A program made the translations under genes and the position numbers. Source: Candidatus Thermoplasmatota archaeon (lineage in GTDB: Archaea; Thermoplasmatota; Thermoplasmata; RBG-16-68-12; JAGMCJ01). From it: a stretch of 49,035 nt of DNA. The notes beneath the pieces were generated by a model, which searched no databases, was not told the DNA's origin, and saw nothing but the letters and a program-made list of their open reading frames with translations. Each line of letters begins with the position of its first letter. Position 1 is the stretch's first letter. The stretch covers positions 1 to 49,035 of the forward strand of contig JAJISE010000001.1 of assembly GCA_022848865.1 (NCBI GenBank). The letters run 5' to 3'. Below are positions 15,154 through 24,652 of the stretch, piece after piece.

Positions 15154-16629
15154 TCAGCCAAGGTTCTCTTCGATCTCGTCCATGAGCGGGTTGATGTCCA
15201 GGCCAGAGAAGCCGATCATCTGGGCCAGCTCGACAACGTCGTACTTCTGGCCATAGGCCCAGAGGTCCTTGATGTAATCCCCGGAGCGAGAGTCGAGGAA
15301 CCATTCGTCGCCGTACTTCTCCCGCAGGACAGAGCGCAGCTGAGCCTCGAAGATCCATGCCCTGAGATACTGAGCGGTGTAGAAGCCGTCGTCCATGTCT
15401 GCCAGGTAGTGATTCGGCGGGTGCCTGTAGATGAGGGTCTCCTCGAGGGTCTTGGCGTAGACATCGTCCATGCCGGGCAGCCCCTTGCTGTGGATCTGCA
15501 TCTCGTACTTCAGCTTCGCTCCGTACCGCCTCAAGAAGAACAGCTTCGTGAGGTATCCGAACTGGAGATAGGACGAGTAATCGTCCATCTGGATGTTCTT
15601 CTTCAGCCAGTTCCTGTCGATGTTGAGGTACTCCAACAGGAACGCGTAGGTCTCGGAGACGGACTTGTCGCCCAGCCACTTGTACTCCACGAAGCAGTCC
15701 TCTTCGACGAAGCCATGATGCTCCGCGTGTCCCGCCTCGTGGAAGAGCGAGTGGAAGTCCTGAACGCCTCCCTGGGGCATGATCACGAGCATGATCTTCT
15801 GCGGGATCTTTATCGGAGCGCAGAACGCCCTGGGGGACTTCTTCTCCCTCTCCTCCGTATCCAAATGGATGTTGGGCTGCTGGTCCAGGTCTATTCCGAT
15901 GCCGAGGAGCGTCCGCTTGAGCGCCGGGACGGCCTCCTCCTTCTTGAAGTACGGGTCGAACTCCTTCGCTCTGAATAGGTAAGCGATGTCGTGCTTCTCG
16001 GCCTCGGCAAGAGGCACTCCTATCGGCGAGAGAAGCTCCTCCATCTTCTCCTTGTAGAGGTTCGAGGTCTGTGATATGAGGACATCCAGGCTGTCCATCA
16101 AGGACTCGAGGTCCAGGTTCCTGATGTCCCTTATGAAGTCCATGTATGTGGGATGACCCATGCTGACCGCGAGATTATGGAACTCCTCCACCCTCCCCTT
16201 GAGGACCGGGTTCAGCTCATCGAGGACCTGGTTTCTGGAATCGAAGATCGCCTGGCGGTAGTTCCGGTCGTCGGAGTTGAGCATCTTGACCACGGAGAAG
16301 CGGTAGGGCATCTCCTCGTCTCCGACCTTGATCACCTTGGAGGCCTCGATCTGCTCCTTCTTGTCCGTGAGTTCCTTCACGGCGTTCTGCAGGAGGCCGC
16401 CGGAAGACGCCGCGTACAGTTGCTTCAACCTTCTCTCGTCCTCCCCGCTCGCTTCCTGGGCCTCGGACTTCAGGAACTTGACAGTGTCCATCGTGAAGAG
16501 GTGCTCGTACTCCTTGAATATCGATGAGATATCCATGTCGTCCTTCTGCCCTGACCAGTTCATGTAGTACTCTTCATCTTCCTTCTCGTTGAAGGCTTCC
16601 AAGTCGGCCCTTATCTTCTCAATGTCCAT
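15154..16629 (-). CDS. M3-like oligoendopeptidase (zinc metallopeptidase)
   Basis: A 491-residue, mostly helical, cytosolic protein without a signal peptide. The zinc site is FHEAGHAEHHG near residue 297, with an HExxH core, and a second metal-ligand candidate Glu in SVSETYAFLLEYL about 30 residues later. Downstream HPPNHYLADMDDGFYTAQYLRAW resembles the substrate-binding tyrosine/histidine region of thimet/PepF peptidases. It is shorter than bacterial PepF (about 600 residues), lacking part of the N-terminal lobe. It probably trims short peptides released by the proteasome. It is divergent from metG. Confidence 0.85.
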   Translation of the reverse strand: MDIEKIRADLEAFNEKEDEEYYMNWSGQKDDMDISSIFKEYEHLFTMDTVKFLKSEAQEASGEDERRLKQLYAASSGGLLQNAVKELTDKKEQIEASKVIKVGDEEMPYRFSVVKMLNSDDRNYRQAIFDSRNQVLDELNPVLKGRVEEFHNLAVSMGHPTYMDFIRDIRNLDLESLMDSLDVLISQTSNLYKEKMEELLSPIGVPLAEAEKHDIAYLFRAKEFDPYFKKEEAVPALKRTLLGIGIDLDQQPNIHLDTEEREKKSPRAFCAPIKIPQKIMLVIMPQGGVQDFHSLFHEAGHAEHHGFVEEDCFVEYKWLGDKSVSETYAFLLEYLNIDRNWLKKNIQMDDYSSYLQFGYLTKLFFLRRYGAKLKYEMQIHSKGLPGMDDVYAKTLEETLIYRHPPNHYLADMDDGFYTAQYLRAWIFEAQLRSVLREKYGDEWFLDSRSGDYIKDLWAYGQKYDVVELAQMIGFSGLDINPLMDEIEENLG

Positions 16630-16693
16630 GTCATCGACCCCTTCGCCCGATAGCCTTTCCAGATATTATCCTTTCCTATGGGCCTGACCTCAG

Positions 16694-16701
16694 TTTTAAA
16701 T
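16694..16701 (+). promoter_or_regulatory. TATA box of metG
   Basis: TTTTAAAT centred about 28 bases before the GTG start of metG, implying a leaderless or nearly leaderless mRNA. The reverse orientation could also contribute to the divergent peptidase gene. Confidence 0.5.
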
Positions 16702-16724
16702 CCTATGACCATTATCGGCGAGAT

Positions 16725-18854
16725 GTGGCAAGGATATTCATCGGCGTCGCTTGGCCATATGCCAACGGCGTCATTCACGTCGGAGGAATGGCGGGGTGCT
16801 ATCTCCCGCCCGACATATTCGCTAGATATCACAGGATGAAGGGAAACGACGTCCTGATGGTCTCCGGTTCTGACATGCACGGAACGCCCACCACCGTCCG
16901 CGCGGAAGAGGAGGGAGTGGAGCCCAAGGTGATAGCGGATCGCTTTCATGAGATCAACATGAGGAGCCTAGAGAGGTTCGGGCTAAGCTTCGATCTCTTC
17001 CTGAACACGGAGCATCCGACGCACTTGGAGGTGGTCAAGGACTTCATGCTGGACCTCTGGGAGAAGGGGCACATCTACGAGAGCGATATGACGCTGCCCT
17101 TCTGCGAGAACTGCAGCCGGTACCTCCCGGACAGGTACGTGGAGGGGACCTGCCCGCACTGCGGGCATGTGGGCGCCAGGGGGGACCAGTGCGATGAGTG
17201 CGGAAAGATACTCGACCCCGAGGACCTCGTTGATCGGTACTGCGTGTTCTGCAAAGGCGCTCCGGAGATGAGGACGCGCGGCCATCTCTTCTTCAGGCTC
17301 ACGGCCTTCGAGGACCAGCTCAAGGAGTACATCAAGGACAAGAACCATTGGAGGCCCAACGTTCTGAATTTCACGAGGAACTGGCTGGAGAACGGGCTCG
17401 TGGACAGACCGGTCTCGCGGGACATCAAGTGGGGGATACCTATCCCGATCAAGGGCCACGAGGACAAGATGGTGTACGTCTGGTTCGAGGCCTTCATGGG
17501 ATACTTCTCCATGGCCGTGGAGTGGGCGAGGAGGCAGGGGGACCCCGACGCGTGGAAGGAATACTGGCAGAATCCCGAAGCCAGGCATTACTACTTCCTG
17601 GGGAAGGACAACATACCTTTCCACGCCATCTTCTGGCCGGCCGTCCTGATGGCCCGCGGGGGCCTGAACCTGCCCTATGATATCCCCGCGAACGAGTTCA
17701 TGAGGTTCGAGGGCGCACAGTTCTCGAAGTCCAGGGGCGTGACGCTTGAGATCGACAAGGTTCTGGAGAGCTTCCCCGCGGACGCGGTGAGGTACTATCT
17801 TACGGTCAACATGCCGGAGAACAGGGATTCGGACTTCACGTGGAAAGAATTCGTCACGAGGAACAACACCGAGCTGCTGGCGACCTACGGGAACTTCGCG
17901 CACAGGGTGCTGACGTTCGTCAACAAGCACTTCGGAGAGGTCCCCCCGGTCGTCAAGACGACAACGAAGGACGACGAGGCATTGGAGAGAATCGAGGGGA
18001 CGTGGAAGGAGGTGGACGACAACCTCGAGCGGGTCAAGTTGAAGGACTCGATGAAGAAGATCATGTCCCTTGCGCGATTCGGGAACCAGTACTTCGACGC
18101 GGTCGGCCCGTGGACCCTCGTGAAGGTGGACAAGGAAGCTTGCGGGACGTCACTGCACGTCGCCTTGCGGATAGTGAAGGCCCTGTGCGTGCTCTCGGCT
18201 CCGTTCCTTCCGTTCTCGTCAGCCCGACTGTGGAAGATGCTCGGGTACGAATCGGACCTGAACAGCCAGAGCTGGGAGGAGGCGGTGAGCGACGTAGAGG
18301 CGGGCCAGAAGATAGGGAAACCCTCGCCGCTCTTCAAGAAGATCGAGCTTCCGGAAGGGGAGGCCTCTGTGGAGAACCTGCTCGACATCAGGGTCGGAAA
18401 GGTCATCTCGATCGAGGACCATCCTGACGCGGAGAAGCTGTACGTGATGTCCATTGACCTGGGTGACGAGAAGAGACAGATCGTTGCGGGCCTGAAGGGC
18501 TACTACACGAGCGAAGAGCTCATGGGAAAGGACCTGGTCATGCTCTGCAACCTTCAACCCGCCAAGCTCAGGGGCGTGGAATCCAACGCGATGCTCATGG
18601 CCGCGGAGGACAAGGAGATCGTGTCCGTTCTTCTCGCGGAGGGGTCTGCCCCGGGAACCCAAGTTCTGGGGAGCAAGGGTCTTCCGGTGATCTCGTTCGA
18701 GGACTTCAAGAAGCTCAAGATCGTCGTGGCCGAGGGAGAAGGCGGGAAGAAGACCGCAGTTGTCCTCGACGAGGGGAGAACCGTCCCGCTCAAGGCAGAA
18801 GGGAGCCCCGTCACGCTGCACAGGGACGTTCCGGCAGGATCTCAGGTCAAGTGA
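16725..18854 (+). CDS. metG: Methionyl-tRNA synthetase with C-terminal tRNA-binding domain
   Basis: A 709-residue class I synthetase charging tRNA-Met, including the initiator tRNA encoded at 33349-33457. The HIGH-like motif is HVGG within PYANGVIHVGG, and the KMSKS-like motif is FSKSRG near residue 331. Zinc knuckles are CENCSRY and CPHCGHVG...CDECGK, as in archaeal enzymes. The C-terminal 110 residues form an EMAPII/Trbp111-type tRNA-binding OB fold (DIRVGKVISIEDHPDAEKL, NLQPAKLRGVESNAM). It starts at GTG 16725 and overlaps the downstream PHP gene by 4 bases (GTGA). Confidence 0.97.
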   Translation: MARIFIGVAWPYANGVIHVGGMAGCYLPPDIFARYHRMKGNDVLMVSGSDMHGTPTTVRAEEEGVEPKVIADRFHEINMRSLERFGLSFDLFLNTEHPTHLEVVKDFMLDLWEKGHIYESDMTLPFCENCSRYLPDRYVEGTCPHCGHVGARGDQCDECGKILDPEDLVDRYCVFCKGAPEMRTRGHLFFRLTAFEDQLKEYIKDKNHWRPNVLNFTRNWLENGLVDRPVSRDIKWGIPIPIKGHEDKMVYVWFEAFMGYFSMAVEWARRQGDPDAWKEYWQNPEARHYYFLGKDNIPFHAIFWPAVLMARGGLNLPYDIPANEFMRFEGAQFSKSRGVTLEIDKVLESFPADAVRYYLTVNMPENRDSDFTWKEFVTRNNTELLATYGNFAHRVLTFVNKHFGEVPPVVKTTTKDDEALERIEGTWKEVDDNLERVKLKDSMKKIMSLARFGNQYFDAVGPWTLVKVDKEACGTSLHVALRIVKALCVLSAPFLPFSSARLWKMLGYESDLNSQSWEEAVSDVEAGQKIGKPSPLFKKIELPEGEASVENLLDIRVGKVISIEDHPDAEKLYVMSIDLGDEKRQIVAGLKGYYTSEELMGKDLVMLCNLQPAKLRGVESNAMLMAAEDKEIVSVLLAEGSAPGTQVLGSKGLPVISFEDFKKLKIVVAEGEGGKKTAVVLDEGRTVPLKAEGSPVTLHRDVPAGSQVK

Positions 18855-19528
18855 TCCAGATGAAGATGGACCTACACATACACTCTGCGTTCTCATCGGA
18901 CGGCAGGGAGAAGCCCAAGGACATCGTGACCTACGCAAGGAAGATGAGGCTGGATGGGATCGCCATCCTGGACCACAACGAGATCCGCGGGTCCCTGAGG
19001 GCCTATGAGATGTGCAAGGGGTTCGACGACTTCCTGGTTGTCAGGGGCATTGAGGTGTCGACCGAGGCGGGTCACATCGTCGCCTACGGCGTGGATGAGC
19101 TGATACCCACACATCTGACCATCGAGGAGACGGCGGAGAAGATCAGAGACCTTGGCGGGATCTCGGTCGCACCGCACCCGCATAGATTCTGGTCCGGGAT
19201 TGGCGGGAAATCCGTCACCGCGGAGAGCTTCGCGGCGGTCGAGGTCCAGAACGCCCGCTGCACTGAGAGGAACAACAAGAGGTCCAGGAGGCTCGCGGAC
19301 AGGCTCCACCTGGGCCAAACGGGCGGTACGGACTCCCACGCCCTCAGTGAGATCGGAAAGGCGTACACGCTGTTGAAGGGCAACCCTGCAAGCGAGGACG
19401 ACGTGATCGAGGAGATTGTGAAGCGCAGGACGACCGCTGAGGGGGAGAACAGGCAAATGCGGGAGACACTGGACTACGTCTACTCATCCGTCACAAAGTG
19501 GATGAAAAGGGGCATGAAGAAAATCTAG
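18851..19528 (+). CDS. PHP-domain metal-dependent phosphoesterase
   Basis: A PHP hydrolase of about 225 residues. Metal ligands are visible in DLHIHSAFSSDG (HxH), ILDHNE, IEVSTEAGHIVAYG, APHPHRF and TGGTDSHA, which closes the trinuclear metal site. Such stand-alone PHP proteins are phosphoesterases of nucleotides or small phosphates; the substrate is not evident. The start may be GTG 18851 (overlapping metG, AGGTC nearby) or ATG 18860. The C-terminal 40 residues are basic (KWMKRGMKK). Its stop shares the CTAG at 19525-19528 with the convergent roadblock gene. Confidence 0.85.
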   Translation: MIQMKMDLHIHSAFSSDGREKPKDIVTYARKMRLDGIAILDHNEIRGSLRAYEMCKGFDDFLVVRGIEVSTEAGHIVAYGVDELIPTHLTIEETAEKIRDLGGISVAPHPHRFWSGIGGKSVTAESFAAVEVQNARCTERNNKRSRRLADRLHLGQTGGTDSHALSEIGKAYTLLKGNPASEDDVIEEIVKRRTTAEGENRQMRETLDYVYSSVTKWMKRGMKKI

Positions 19529-19884
19529 AGGTGCTGCTGAAGCTCCTCGGTCCTCTTGTTCAGCTCGTCGATTATCTTGCTCTCGTCGATGTCCCTGGAG
19601 GCGATCACGACATACAGCGCCTTCGGCCCGTCGCTGACGACCAGGACCTGCGTGCTCTCCAAGCAGATCCCGATGTTCCTGAGACCCTCGTTCAGCTCGG
19701 AAGTCGCCGTCTCAGCGGCACCGAGAAGGATGGCGAACATGGCGACGAACGTCTCCACGTGCGCACCCTCGGGAAGATCCCCCGCGATGTGCACCCCCGT
19801 GCGTGAGACCAGAATCAGGCTCGAGATCCCCTCGAGACTTTTCACTTCGTCCAAAATCTTCTCGATCGCCTCGACGTCTACCAT
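19525..19884 (-). CDS. Roadblock/LC7-domain protein
   Basis: A 119-residue single-domain protein (EGISSLILVSRTGVHIAG, then FVAMFAILLGAAETATSEL) of the roadblock/longin-like fold. In archaea and bacteria these proteins pair with small Ras-like GTPases or other signalling ATPases; no GTPase is adjacent here. GAGG lies five bases before ATG 19884. The nearest TATA-like element (GCTTTATCTAC, about 19966-19975) suggests a leader of about 60 bases. Confidence 0.85.
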   Translation of the reverse strand: MVDVEAIEKILDEVKSLEGISSLILVSRTGVHIAGDLPEGAHVETFVAMFAILLGAAETATSELNEGLRNIGICLESTQVLVVSDGPKALYVVIASRDIDESKIIDELNKRTEELQQHL

Positions 19885-19986
19885 CGAATCCTCAACCCTT
19901 GAATCTTCACGAGTCTCGCCGCTGGCTTCCTCCTGAAGGCTCAGAAATGAGAAGGGCAGAATGTAGATAAAGCTTTTCGTCCCCGC

Positions 19987-20394
19987 CTAGATTTCCTTAA
20001 GGCGGCTGTGCAGCTTGACGGCGCTCTCCACGGCCGTCTTCGCCCTCTCTATCCTGGCCTCGGCCTGCAGTCTTCCCATTCCCGGACCTGTGATCCCAAG
20101 GCCCACTGGCTTGTCGAACTCAACGGAGAGGTCGGTTATCTTCCTGCTCGCCTGACCCATCACGATCTCGTCGTGCTCCGTCTCCCCCTCGATTACCGCG
20201 CCCAACACGACAGCGCCATCGATGTCCTTCCTGGAGAGGAGCTTCTTCAGGGCTATGGGTGTGTCATAGACACCGGGCACCTTCACAACCTTCTTGACCG
20301 TGGCCCCAAGAAAGGCCGCGTGGTCCTTGGCTCTCTCCAACATGTCCATGGTGATGTCGAAGTTGAACTCGCTCACGATTATTCCTAGGTTCAT
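19987..20394 (-). CDS. ribH: 6,7-dimethyl-8-ribityllumazine synthase
   Basis: A 135-residue protein, normal size for archaeal RibH. It condenses 3,4-dihydroxy-2-butanone 4-phosphate with the ribitylaminopyrimidine. Signatures: [13 protein letters not shown] with the aromatic Phe, [15 protein letters not shown] (PG-E/Y loop), and [14 protein letters not shown] with the catalytic His. The open frame extends upstream, but ATG 20394 has GGAGGT upstream and matches family N-termini. It is the last gene of ribB-ribL-ribC-ribH; the ribC stop lies one base before it. Confidence 0.95.
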   Translation of the reverse strand: MNLGIIVSEFNFDITMDMLERAKDHAAFLGATVKKVVKVPGVYDTPIALKKLLSRKDIDGAVVLGAVIEGETEHDEIVMGQASRKITDLSVEFDKPVGLGITGPGMGRLQAEARIERAKTAVESAVKLHSRLKEI

Positions 20395-20395
20395 T

Positions 20396-21302
<907 letters not shown>

Positions 21303-21315
<13 letters not shown>

Positions 21316-22007
21316 TCCTTCCACGCCTCCACTACCTGATGTCCTTCGAGGAAGACCAAATCCCTTTCGTTCGCGTATCGTCTTGCATCTTCCTTGCTGC
21401 GCGCCCTTCCCCCGTCGTCCATCATCTCGCATATCGTGGCGCTCGGGGTCAATCCCGCCATCGCTACCAGAGCGGTGCACAGCTCCGTGTGGCCCCTTCG
21501 GGACCGGAGTACTGGGTTGGCGACGTTCAGGAGGCTCACGTGGCCCGGCGAGCGGAATTCCCGCCCGAATTCGTTGATTGCCGTCTCCCCGTCGAGCGAC
21601 TCGACACGCTTGGCGAAATTCGCGAACTTCGATATGGTCAGCGCCCTGTCCGAATCCGTGATCCCAGTGTACGTCTTCCGGTGATTTATCGTGATCCCGA
21701 ACGCTGACTTCTCATCGTATGGGATGTCGTTCGGTACAAGACTCCTCAGAACTGGAACATCGCTCCCCTCGTTCCACAGCAGGTCCGCGAGAAAGGGCAG
21801 ACCCAGTCTCTTCTTCGTTTCCGGGGGGACCGTGACGCATATCAGCCCGCCGCCGTCCTTCCTCATCGTCCTTATGATGTCGGGTGTGACGAACTGTGAC
21901 GCGATCGTGAGGTCGGTCTCTTCTTCCCGCCCCTCGGCATCGAACACGAGAACCACCTTCCCGCACTGCAGGTCCTCGATCGCCTTCTCGACTTCTGGAT
22001 GCGTCAT
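21303..22007 (-). CDS. ribB: 3,4-dihydroxy-2-butanone-4-phosphate synthase
   Basis: A 234-residue monofunctional DHBP synthase converting ribulose 5-phosphate to the four-carbon riboflavin precursor. Signatures: VFDAEGREEETDL (acidic metal loop), RKDGGGLICV, a TGITDSDRALT segment, FRSPGHVSLL, and RRGHTELCTALVAMAGL. No GTP cyclohydrolase domain is fused. It is the first gene of the riboflavin/FAD operon. The intergenic region upstream carries a CTACCA/TGGTAG inverted repeat that could be an operator. Confidence 0.95.
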
Positions 22008-22049
22008 ACTAGGCTCTAATTCCCTCCGTCCATATTAGCTTTGTTGTAG

Positions 22050-22067
22050 CTACCAATCTCATGGTAG
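22050..22067. promoter_or_regulatory. Inverted repeat between ribB and the isomerase gene
   Basis: CTACCA, six bases, TGGTAG forms a perfect 6-bp dyad in the divergent gap of 85 bases. It could be an operator for a riboflavin regulator such as archaeal RbkR, but the consensus was not compared. No FMN-riboswitch-like structure is visible. Confidence 0.3.
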
Positions 22068-22092
22068 GAAATCGTCAAGCATTATCTATTGG

Positions 22093-23097
22093 GTGGCGAT
22101 ACAGAACGGGATGAGCGTCGACGCAGACATCGAGAAGATTGACCGATCTGACATGCTCCAGGTCATCTACTCGCTCCCTGACCAGATCGAGAAGGGGCTG
22201 GACATCGAAGTGGAGTTCAGCGCACCCGGGAACGTCATCGTGGCTGGCGTGGGCGGCTCCGCGATCGCCGCCGACATCCTCCGCACTTGGCTGGAGCCTT
22301 CGGGAAGGTTCCTCCACGTCGTAAGGGGCGCCACCCTGCCGAAATGGGTTGGCGAGGAAGATGTGCTCATCTGCATCAGTTTTTCCGGCAACACGAGGGA
22401 GACACTTGCCTGCCTGGACGAAGGCATCAGCAGAGGATGCAGGATTCTCTGCATAACATCGGGCGGGAAGATGGAGGATGTCTGCAGGTCGAAAGGTCTG
22501 CCCGTGGCTCACGTCCCTGGTAGCCTGCCGCCAAGAGGTGCGATAGGGTACCTATTCACAGCGCTGGCGAAGGCGGTTGCGGATGAGCAGACCCTCAGAT
22601 CCGAAATGGAGGTCGTCATTCGTTCCCTCAGGACCCTCAGGGAGAAGCTCGTTCCCGAGTCGGAGGAGAATGTGGCTCATAGCGTTGCGGAGCAGATCGT
22701 CTCCCTCTACCCTCTGGTCTACGCGGATGAGAGGTTCCTTCCTATCGCACGCAGGTGGAAGACCCAGCTCAATGAGAACTCGAAAAAGCACGCGTGGTCC
22801 GGCTGCTTCCCGGAGATAAATCACAACGAGGTCGTCGGGTGGGATCTGGAGGATGGCGTTGACCGCTTCTGCGCGATCATGCTGAGGGACGAGGAAACGA
22901 GCGGGCGAATGGACGTGACCATTGAAGAGCTCAAGGGCAAGACTATGGTCATTGTGGTCGAGGCCGAGGGGGAGAATCTGCTCTCGCGGATGTTCCAGGA
23001 GCTCATGATCGGGGACTTCGTCAGCTACTACTGCGCGCTCCTGCGCGGGATCGATCCCACGCCGGTCGAGGCGATACAGCGGATCAAGATGCGCTGA
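22093..23097 (+). CDS. Bifunctional phosphoglucose/phosphomannose isomerase
   Basis: A 334-residue protein of the archaeal/crenarchaeal PGI/PMI family with two SIS subdomains. The first contains VAGVGGSAIAADIL and ISFSGNTRETLACL, which bind the sugar phosphate. Downstream NENSKKHAWSGCFPEINHNEVVGW has the Glu and His expected for the isomerase site. It interconverts glucose-6-P or mannose-6-P with fructose-6-P. The start may be GTG 22093 or ATG 22111 (MSVDADIEK). Confidence 0.92.
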   Translation: MAIQNGMSVDADIEKIDRSDMLQVIYSLPDQIEKGLDIEVEFSAPGNVIVAGVGGSAIAADILRTWLEPSGRFLHVVRGATLPKWVGEEDVLICISFSGNTRETLACLDEGISRGCRILCITSGGKMEDVCRSKGLPVAHVPGSLPPRGAIGYLFTALAKAVADEQTLRSEMEVVIRSLRTLREKLVPESEENVAHSVAEQIVSLYPLVYADERFLPIARRWKTQLNENSKKHAWSGCFPEINHNEVVGWDLEDGVDRFCAIMLRDEETSGRMDVTIEELKGKTMVIVVEAEGENLLSRMFQELMIGDFVSYYCALLRGIDPTPVEAIQRIKMR

Positions 23098-23191
23098 GGG
23101 CCCTCTACGATACGGATGTGTTGCAGTGTGCATGGGCCGGGTCGTGACATATCATAGGCAAATCCTAAGCTCCGCCCTAGGTTTCCTGTGA

Positions 23192-23336
23192 CATCCTAGG
23201 GACCTACTAGGGACTTACTAGGGTTCTGCTTGTGAGATCCTTGTCAGATCCTTGTGGAATCCTTGCCGAACGCTTGTCAGATCCTTGTGGGAACCTTGCT
23301 CCTCCCTTGCTGCTCCTTGTCGGATCCTTGCTCTTC
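23192..23336. repeat. Degenerate 11-bp tandem repeat array
   Basis: Between the isomerase gene and tRNA-Ser an 11-base unit recurs in register. Three CTAGGG-type units run from 23192 to 23224. After a short break, nine CCTTGxxxxxx units run from 23239 to 23336 (for example CCTTGTCAGAT, CCTTGTGGAAT, GCTTGTCAGAT), one of them 10 bases long. A related pyrimidine-rich stretch with CTCCGCTTCTC units continues to about 23480. The 11-base period does not fit codons, and no convincing ORF crosses it. The rest of 23098-23589 holds no gene that I can support. Confidence 0.75.
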
Positions 23337-23589
23337 TCCGTGTCTCCGGGTATCGCGCAGAATTGCCCTACTTAAAGGTATGCCTCCGCTCGTCCTCCGT
23401 TCTCTCTCCTATGTCTCACTAGGGACCCTCCGCTTCTCCTCCGCTTCTCCTCCACACCCACTCCGTTTCAACTCCGCATAGGAGCCTTCGGCAGATCGCC
23501 TTCGAGCGCGTAGGCCTTGAGCTCCCGTCATACTCTCGCCCCGAACCCCACGAGGATCATGGGCGGGCCCGCCAATCCGAGGAAAAGAG

Positions 23590-23674
23590 CGCCGAGGGGG
23601 AGATTCGAACTCCCGAGGCGCAAAGCACCACGAGCTCTCCAGGCTCGCGCCTTACCAGACTGGGCCACCTCGGC
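23590..23674 (-). tRNA. tRNA-Ser (anticodon GGA)
   Basis: A class II tRNA of 85 bases on the minus strand. Acceptor GCCGAGG pairs with CCTCGGC, with discriminator G as required for serine. The anticodon arm is CGAGC-CTGGAGA-GCTCG with GGA at 34-36. The long variable arm is GGTGC-TTT-GCGCC, and the T-arm is GGGAG-TTCGAAT-CTCCC. CCA is not encoded and there is no intron. TTTT follows shortly after the 3' end, then a GGCGGGCCCGCC palindrome at 23562-23573. The gene reads UCC/UCU codons. Confidence 0.95.
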
Positions 23675-23708
23675 ATCGGGCTCCGCCAGTCCACCTATTC
23701 GAAGCGGG

Positions 23709-23717
23709 AATAAAAAG
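23709..23717 (-). promoter_or_regulatory. TATA box of tRNA-Ser
   Basis: Minus strand CTTTTTATT centred about 39 bases before the mature 5' end, the usual distance for an archaeal tRNA gene with a short 5' leader. Confidence 0.5.
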
Positions 23718-23734
23718 ATAACTGATTCGCCCGC

Positions 23735-24652
23735 TCAGCTCTTCCACATCTTCGGATACGTCCCCGGCGACATGAAGACCCGCTGCACGTTGATGGCGAC
23801 TCCGCGGTCCTTCTCGACTATCTTGCTCGATTTCAACCTTGCCTCCCCGATCGCGATGCCTTCTCCTTTCCGCGTGAACATCGCAACGATATCCCCGGAC
23901 ACGAATGTTGTGTCCAGTCTCGAGACCCCCGGGACAGCAAGGTCCGCCCCGTGGCACAGTGCGTCCACCGCCGAGTCCTTGACAGTAACGCGTGCGAGAT
24001 GCGAGAGAAGGCTCTCCATGGGAAGTATCACTTCTCTCAGATGCGAGGAATCTCGATCCTCCTTCCAGAATACGTAAGCATCGAGAACGTCCTGCAGCGT
24101 GACGCTCTCATCCTCGGAGAATCCCGCGGACCTCGTCCTTCTCAGGTCGGCCATGTGGGCCCCCACGCCGAGGGCTTCGCCGATGTCCACGCAGAGCGTG
24201 CGGATGTAGGTCCCCGACTCGCTCCGGACCCTGAAGAGAGCATTCCTTCCCTGGAACTCGAGCGGCTCGAGCTCGTATATCCGCCTTGTCCGCCTCCTCC
24301 TCTTCACGGCCGCCCGAACCGGCGGAACCTGGTATATCTCACCCACGAAATCCTTCATGACGTCTCTGACCCTCTCCTCCTTGACATCCTGATGGAGGTG
24401 AAGGACGCCAACGTACTCCTTGTCGCCGTACAGCAACGCGCCTAGGGCCTTTGTCGCGCGGTTGAGTGCGATCGGCAGGACCCCGGTCACGCGGGGGTCG
24501 AGCGTCCCGCCGTGTCCCGCCCGCTCAGCGTCCAGCATCTTCCTGGTCCATGCGGACACCTGATGCGACGTCGGTCCCTGCGGCTTGTCCACATTGATAA
24601 CCCCGGAACCCAAGAGCCGCTCCACTTCCTCGGCGGGGTCCTCTTCGCTCAT
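23735..24652 (-). CDS. cbf5: tRNA/rRNA pseudouridine synthase Cbf5 (TruB family)
   Basis: A 305-residue catalytic subunit of H/ACA ribonucleoproteins, also able to make Psi55 in tRNA. The catalytic Asp is in GHGGTLDPRVTGVLP. Family segments include NVDKPQGPTSHQ, YGDKEYVGVLHLH, VPPVRAAVKRR and SGTYIRTLCVDIG. The C-terminal 75 residues are a PUA domain (AVDALCHGADLAVPGV, DIVAMFTRKGEGIAIGEA). The start is ATG 24652, overlapping the cmk stop in ATGA; ATG 24664 is the alternative. Confidence 0.95.
   Translation of the reverse strand: MSEEDPAEEVERLLGSGVINVDKPQGPTSHQVSAWTRKMLDAERAGHGGTLDPRVTGVLPIALNRATKALGALLYGDKEYVGVLHLHQDVKEERVRDVMKDFVGEIYQVPPVRAAVKRRRRTRRIYELEPLEFQGRNALFRVRSESGTYIRTLCVDIGEALGVGAHMADLRRTRSAGFSEDESVTLQDVLDAYVFWKEDRDSSHLREVILPMESLLSHLARVTVKDSAVDALCHGADLAVPGVSRLDTTFVSGDIVAMFTRKGEGIAIGEARLKSSKIVEKDRGVAINVQRVFMSPGTYPKMWKS

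Noticed and set aside
14693-15679. Longer 328-residue reading of the zinc-ribbon membrane protein
   Set aside because: The upstream 198 residues overlap the M3-like peptidase gene in another frame; ATG 15085 starts the recognisable protein.
23239-23336. CRISPR array
   Set aside because: Units are only 11 bases and contiguous, without spacers of about 30-40 bases, and no cas genes are nearby.
23254-23481. 75-residue plus-strand ORF across the 11-bp array
   Set aside because: Composition is set by the repeat, there is no ribosome binding site and no recognisable domain; the 11-base period does not preserve a codon pattern.
23560-23674. Integration site of a mobile element at tRNA-Ser
   Set aside because: No integrase gene and no direct repeat of the tRNA 3' end were found nearby.
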